From positions 1 through 6,784 of the forward strand of contig JACPWV010000015.1 in NCBI GenBank assembly GCA_016196905.1: a DNA stretch of 6,784 bases, in the 5' to 3' direction. Positions 5,872-6,784 of this stretch are shown in pieces (within the stretch, counting starts at the first letter, position 1; every line of letters starts with the position of its first letter). The position numbers and the translations under genes are program-made. The DNA comes from Chloroflexota bacterium (GTDB lineage: Bacteria > Chloroflexota > Anaerolineae > UBA7937 > JACPPX01). A model generated the notes under the pieces. It was not told the origin of the DNA, ran no database searches, and saw only the letters and a program-made list of their open reading frames with translations.

Positions 5872-6784
5872 GGGATTCCTGGGGTGAAGATTCGTTCCCG
5901 CCTAAGTCCCAGCAACCACAGCCCGACTAGGACCCAGGTCCACACCGTCAGCCAACGGCTCAAGAGGGCAGCAGGCGCGGCGATGGCCGCGGGGACCCCC
6001 GCCGCCAGCAAGACGCCGATCAAAGCCACCTCTACCACCCCAATTCCCATGGGTAGCAGCGACGCTCCGCCCAGGAAGCTGGAGGCGGCGATGGCGAAGA
6101 GTGCTTGAGATAAGCTTAACTCTCCTCCCAGCGCTGAAACCAGCAAGTACAGGTTGATCCCATCCAGGGAGCGGGCCGCTAGGGTCAGCCCCACCCCACC
6201 CAGCAGAGTGCGATGGTCGATCAGGTCCCGAGCCCCTTCTGTCAGATGGCGCAAAATCCCCGCCATGGGCAGGAGCCACCGGGATCGGGGCCGGCCCTCC
6301 TCGATGCTTGCGATTGCCCGCACGGCCCACTCGCCCAGGGTTTGTTTGAAGGGGACACCGGCCGCCAGGGCGAGGAATAACCCCAGCGCCAGCCACCTCC
6401 CTCCTCCGATGTTCAGTGCGCTCTCTCCCCAAGCCAGCCCAGCCCAGACGGCCAAGGCCAGCAAGCCCACCGCCTCGGTGAGCCGCTCAAGGAAAACGAT
6501 GGGGGTGCTGCGGGAGGCAGGTATCCCCGTGGCCTGTCGCACCAGCCAGCACTTGGCGAGTTCGCCTACCCGCCCCGGGGTAATGGAGAGAGCGAATCCG
6601 ATGGTGTGGCAAACGAAGCTCTCTCGCACAGACAGGGAGCACCCCAGGCGACGCAGGTAGAAGTGCCACTTGCCGAAGCGGAGGCTGAAACCCGCCGCGG
6701 CCAGGGGCAGCAAGGGAATGACTAGCAAGATGTCCCCAGAGGAAAAGGGCGCCTTTTGCTGCCACAGCGTAAACAGGGCGTAGC
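5868..6784 (-). CDS. Flippase-like integral membrane protein (LPG synthase TM / UPF0104 family), 5'-truncated
   Basis: The frame is open to the right edge, so the true start lies outside; a TTG at 6728 is internal. The 304 visible residues begin YALFTLWQQKAP, which resembles the region just after the first helix in this family. Hydrophobic segments lie near 18-35, 55-72, 104-120, 128-144, 192-218, 224-240, 246-268 and 275-292. Family signatures are RFGKWHFYLRRLG (35-47), SITPGRVGELAKCWL (66-80), the FLERLTE motif (97-103) and LLPMGIGVVEVALIGVLLAAGV (242-263). Relatives include the membrane domain of lysylphosphatidylglycerol synthase and archaeal AglD-like proteins, and many are annotated as lipid or glycolipid flippases. 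No soluble synthase domain follows, so lysyl transfer is unlikely. The 4-nt overlap with the glycosyltransferase suggests a shared role in building or moving a membrane glycolipid or envelope glycan; the substrate is unknown. Confidence 0.9.
   Translation of the reverse strand, partial: YALFTLWQQKAPFSSGDILLVIPLLPLAAAGFSLRFGKWHFYLRRLGCSLSVRESFVCHTIGFALSITPGRVGELAKCWLVRQATGIPASRSTPIVFLERLTEAVGLLALAVWAGLAWGESALNIGGGRWLALGLFLALAAGVPFKQTLGEWAVRAIASIEEGRPRSRWLLPMAGILRHLTEGARDLIDHRTLLGGVGLTLAARSLDGINLYLLVSALGGELSLSQALFAIAASSFLGGASLLPMGIGVVEVALIGVLLAAGVPAAIAAPAALLSRWLTVWTWVLVGLWLLGLRRERIFTPGIP
5877..5880 (-). promoter_or_regulatory. Ribosome binding site of the glycosyltransferase
   Basis: AGGA on the minus strand lies 5 nt before the ATG at 5871, inside the end of the upstream membrane-protein gene. 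With the ATGA stop/start overlap it supports translational coupling and the chosen start. Confidence 0.5.

Noticed and set aside
5868..6728. TTG at 6728 as the start of the flippase-like protein
   Set aside because: The frame continues upstream without a stop to the right edge, and those residues (YALFTLWQQKAP) fit the family, so the gene is truncated by the window rather than starting at TTG.
6487..6765. A 92-residue minus-strand frame overlapping the flippase-like gene
   Set aside because: It is in a different frame from the family-matching frame, which runs open to the window edge, and it has Arg/Pro-rich shadow composition.

Overview
The window is GC-rich and densely coded. It looks like a bacterial chromosome segment, most probably from a Chloroflexota lineage (Anaerolineae or a related, possibly thermophilic, group). 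The main reason is an ECF sigma factor followed immediately by a membrane protein with a DUF5667-type N-terminus and DUF5666-type repeats, a pairing I associate with Chloroflexota. The taxonomic call is inference. No mobile element, CRISPR array, tRNA or rRNA was seen.

Layout. On the + strand, the left edge (to 1144) holds the C-terminal three quarters of an NAD(P)-dependent aldehyde dehydrogenase. Everything else is on the - strand. Reading from the right edge leftwards in the direction of transcription: a flippase-like multi-pass membrane protein (cut by the window edge), a GT4-like glycosyltransferase whose ATG overlaps the previous stop by 4 nt, an ECF sigma factor 59 nt later, a single-pass DUF5667/DUF5666 protein 4 nt after the sigma stop, and two paralogous single-pass LysM proteins. 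A strong hairpin (2045-2070) and a roughly 420-nt non-coding gap separate the two LysM genes.

How the genes may work together. The spacing suggests one transcription unit from the membrane protein through the DUF5667/DUF5666 gene and probably into the first LysM gene. The theme is the cell envelope: a glycosyltransferase with a lipid or glycan membrane partner, a sigma factor with a membrane-anchored putative regulator carrying a large extracytoplasmic domain, and proteins that probably touch peptidoglycan. The anti-sigma role is inferred from position and architecture, not shown.

Most notable: a 73-residue, 71% Asp/Glu tract inserted between two DUF5666-type repeats of the putative anti-sigma factor; duplicated LysM genes that each carry a related hairpin downstream; a nested inverted repeat upstream of the promoter-distal LysM gene; and a glycosyltransferase that lacks both acidic residues of the usual E-X7-E motif.
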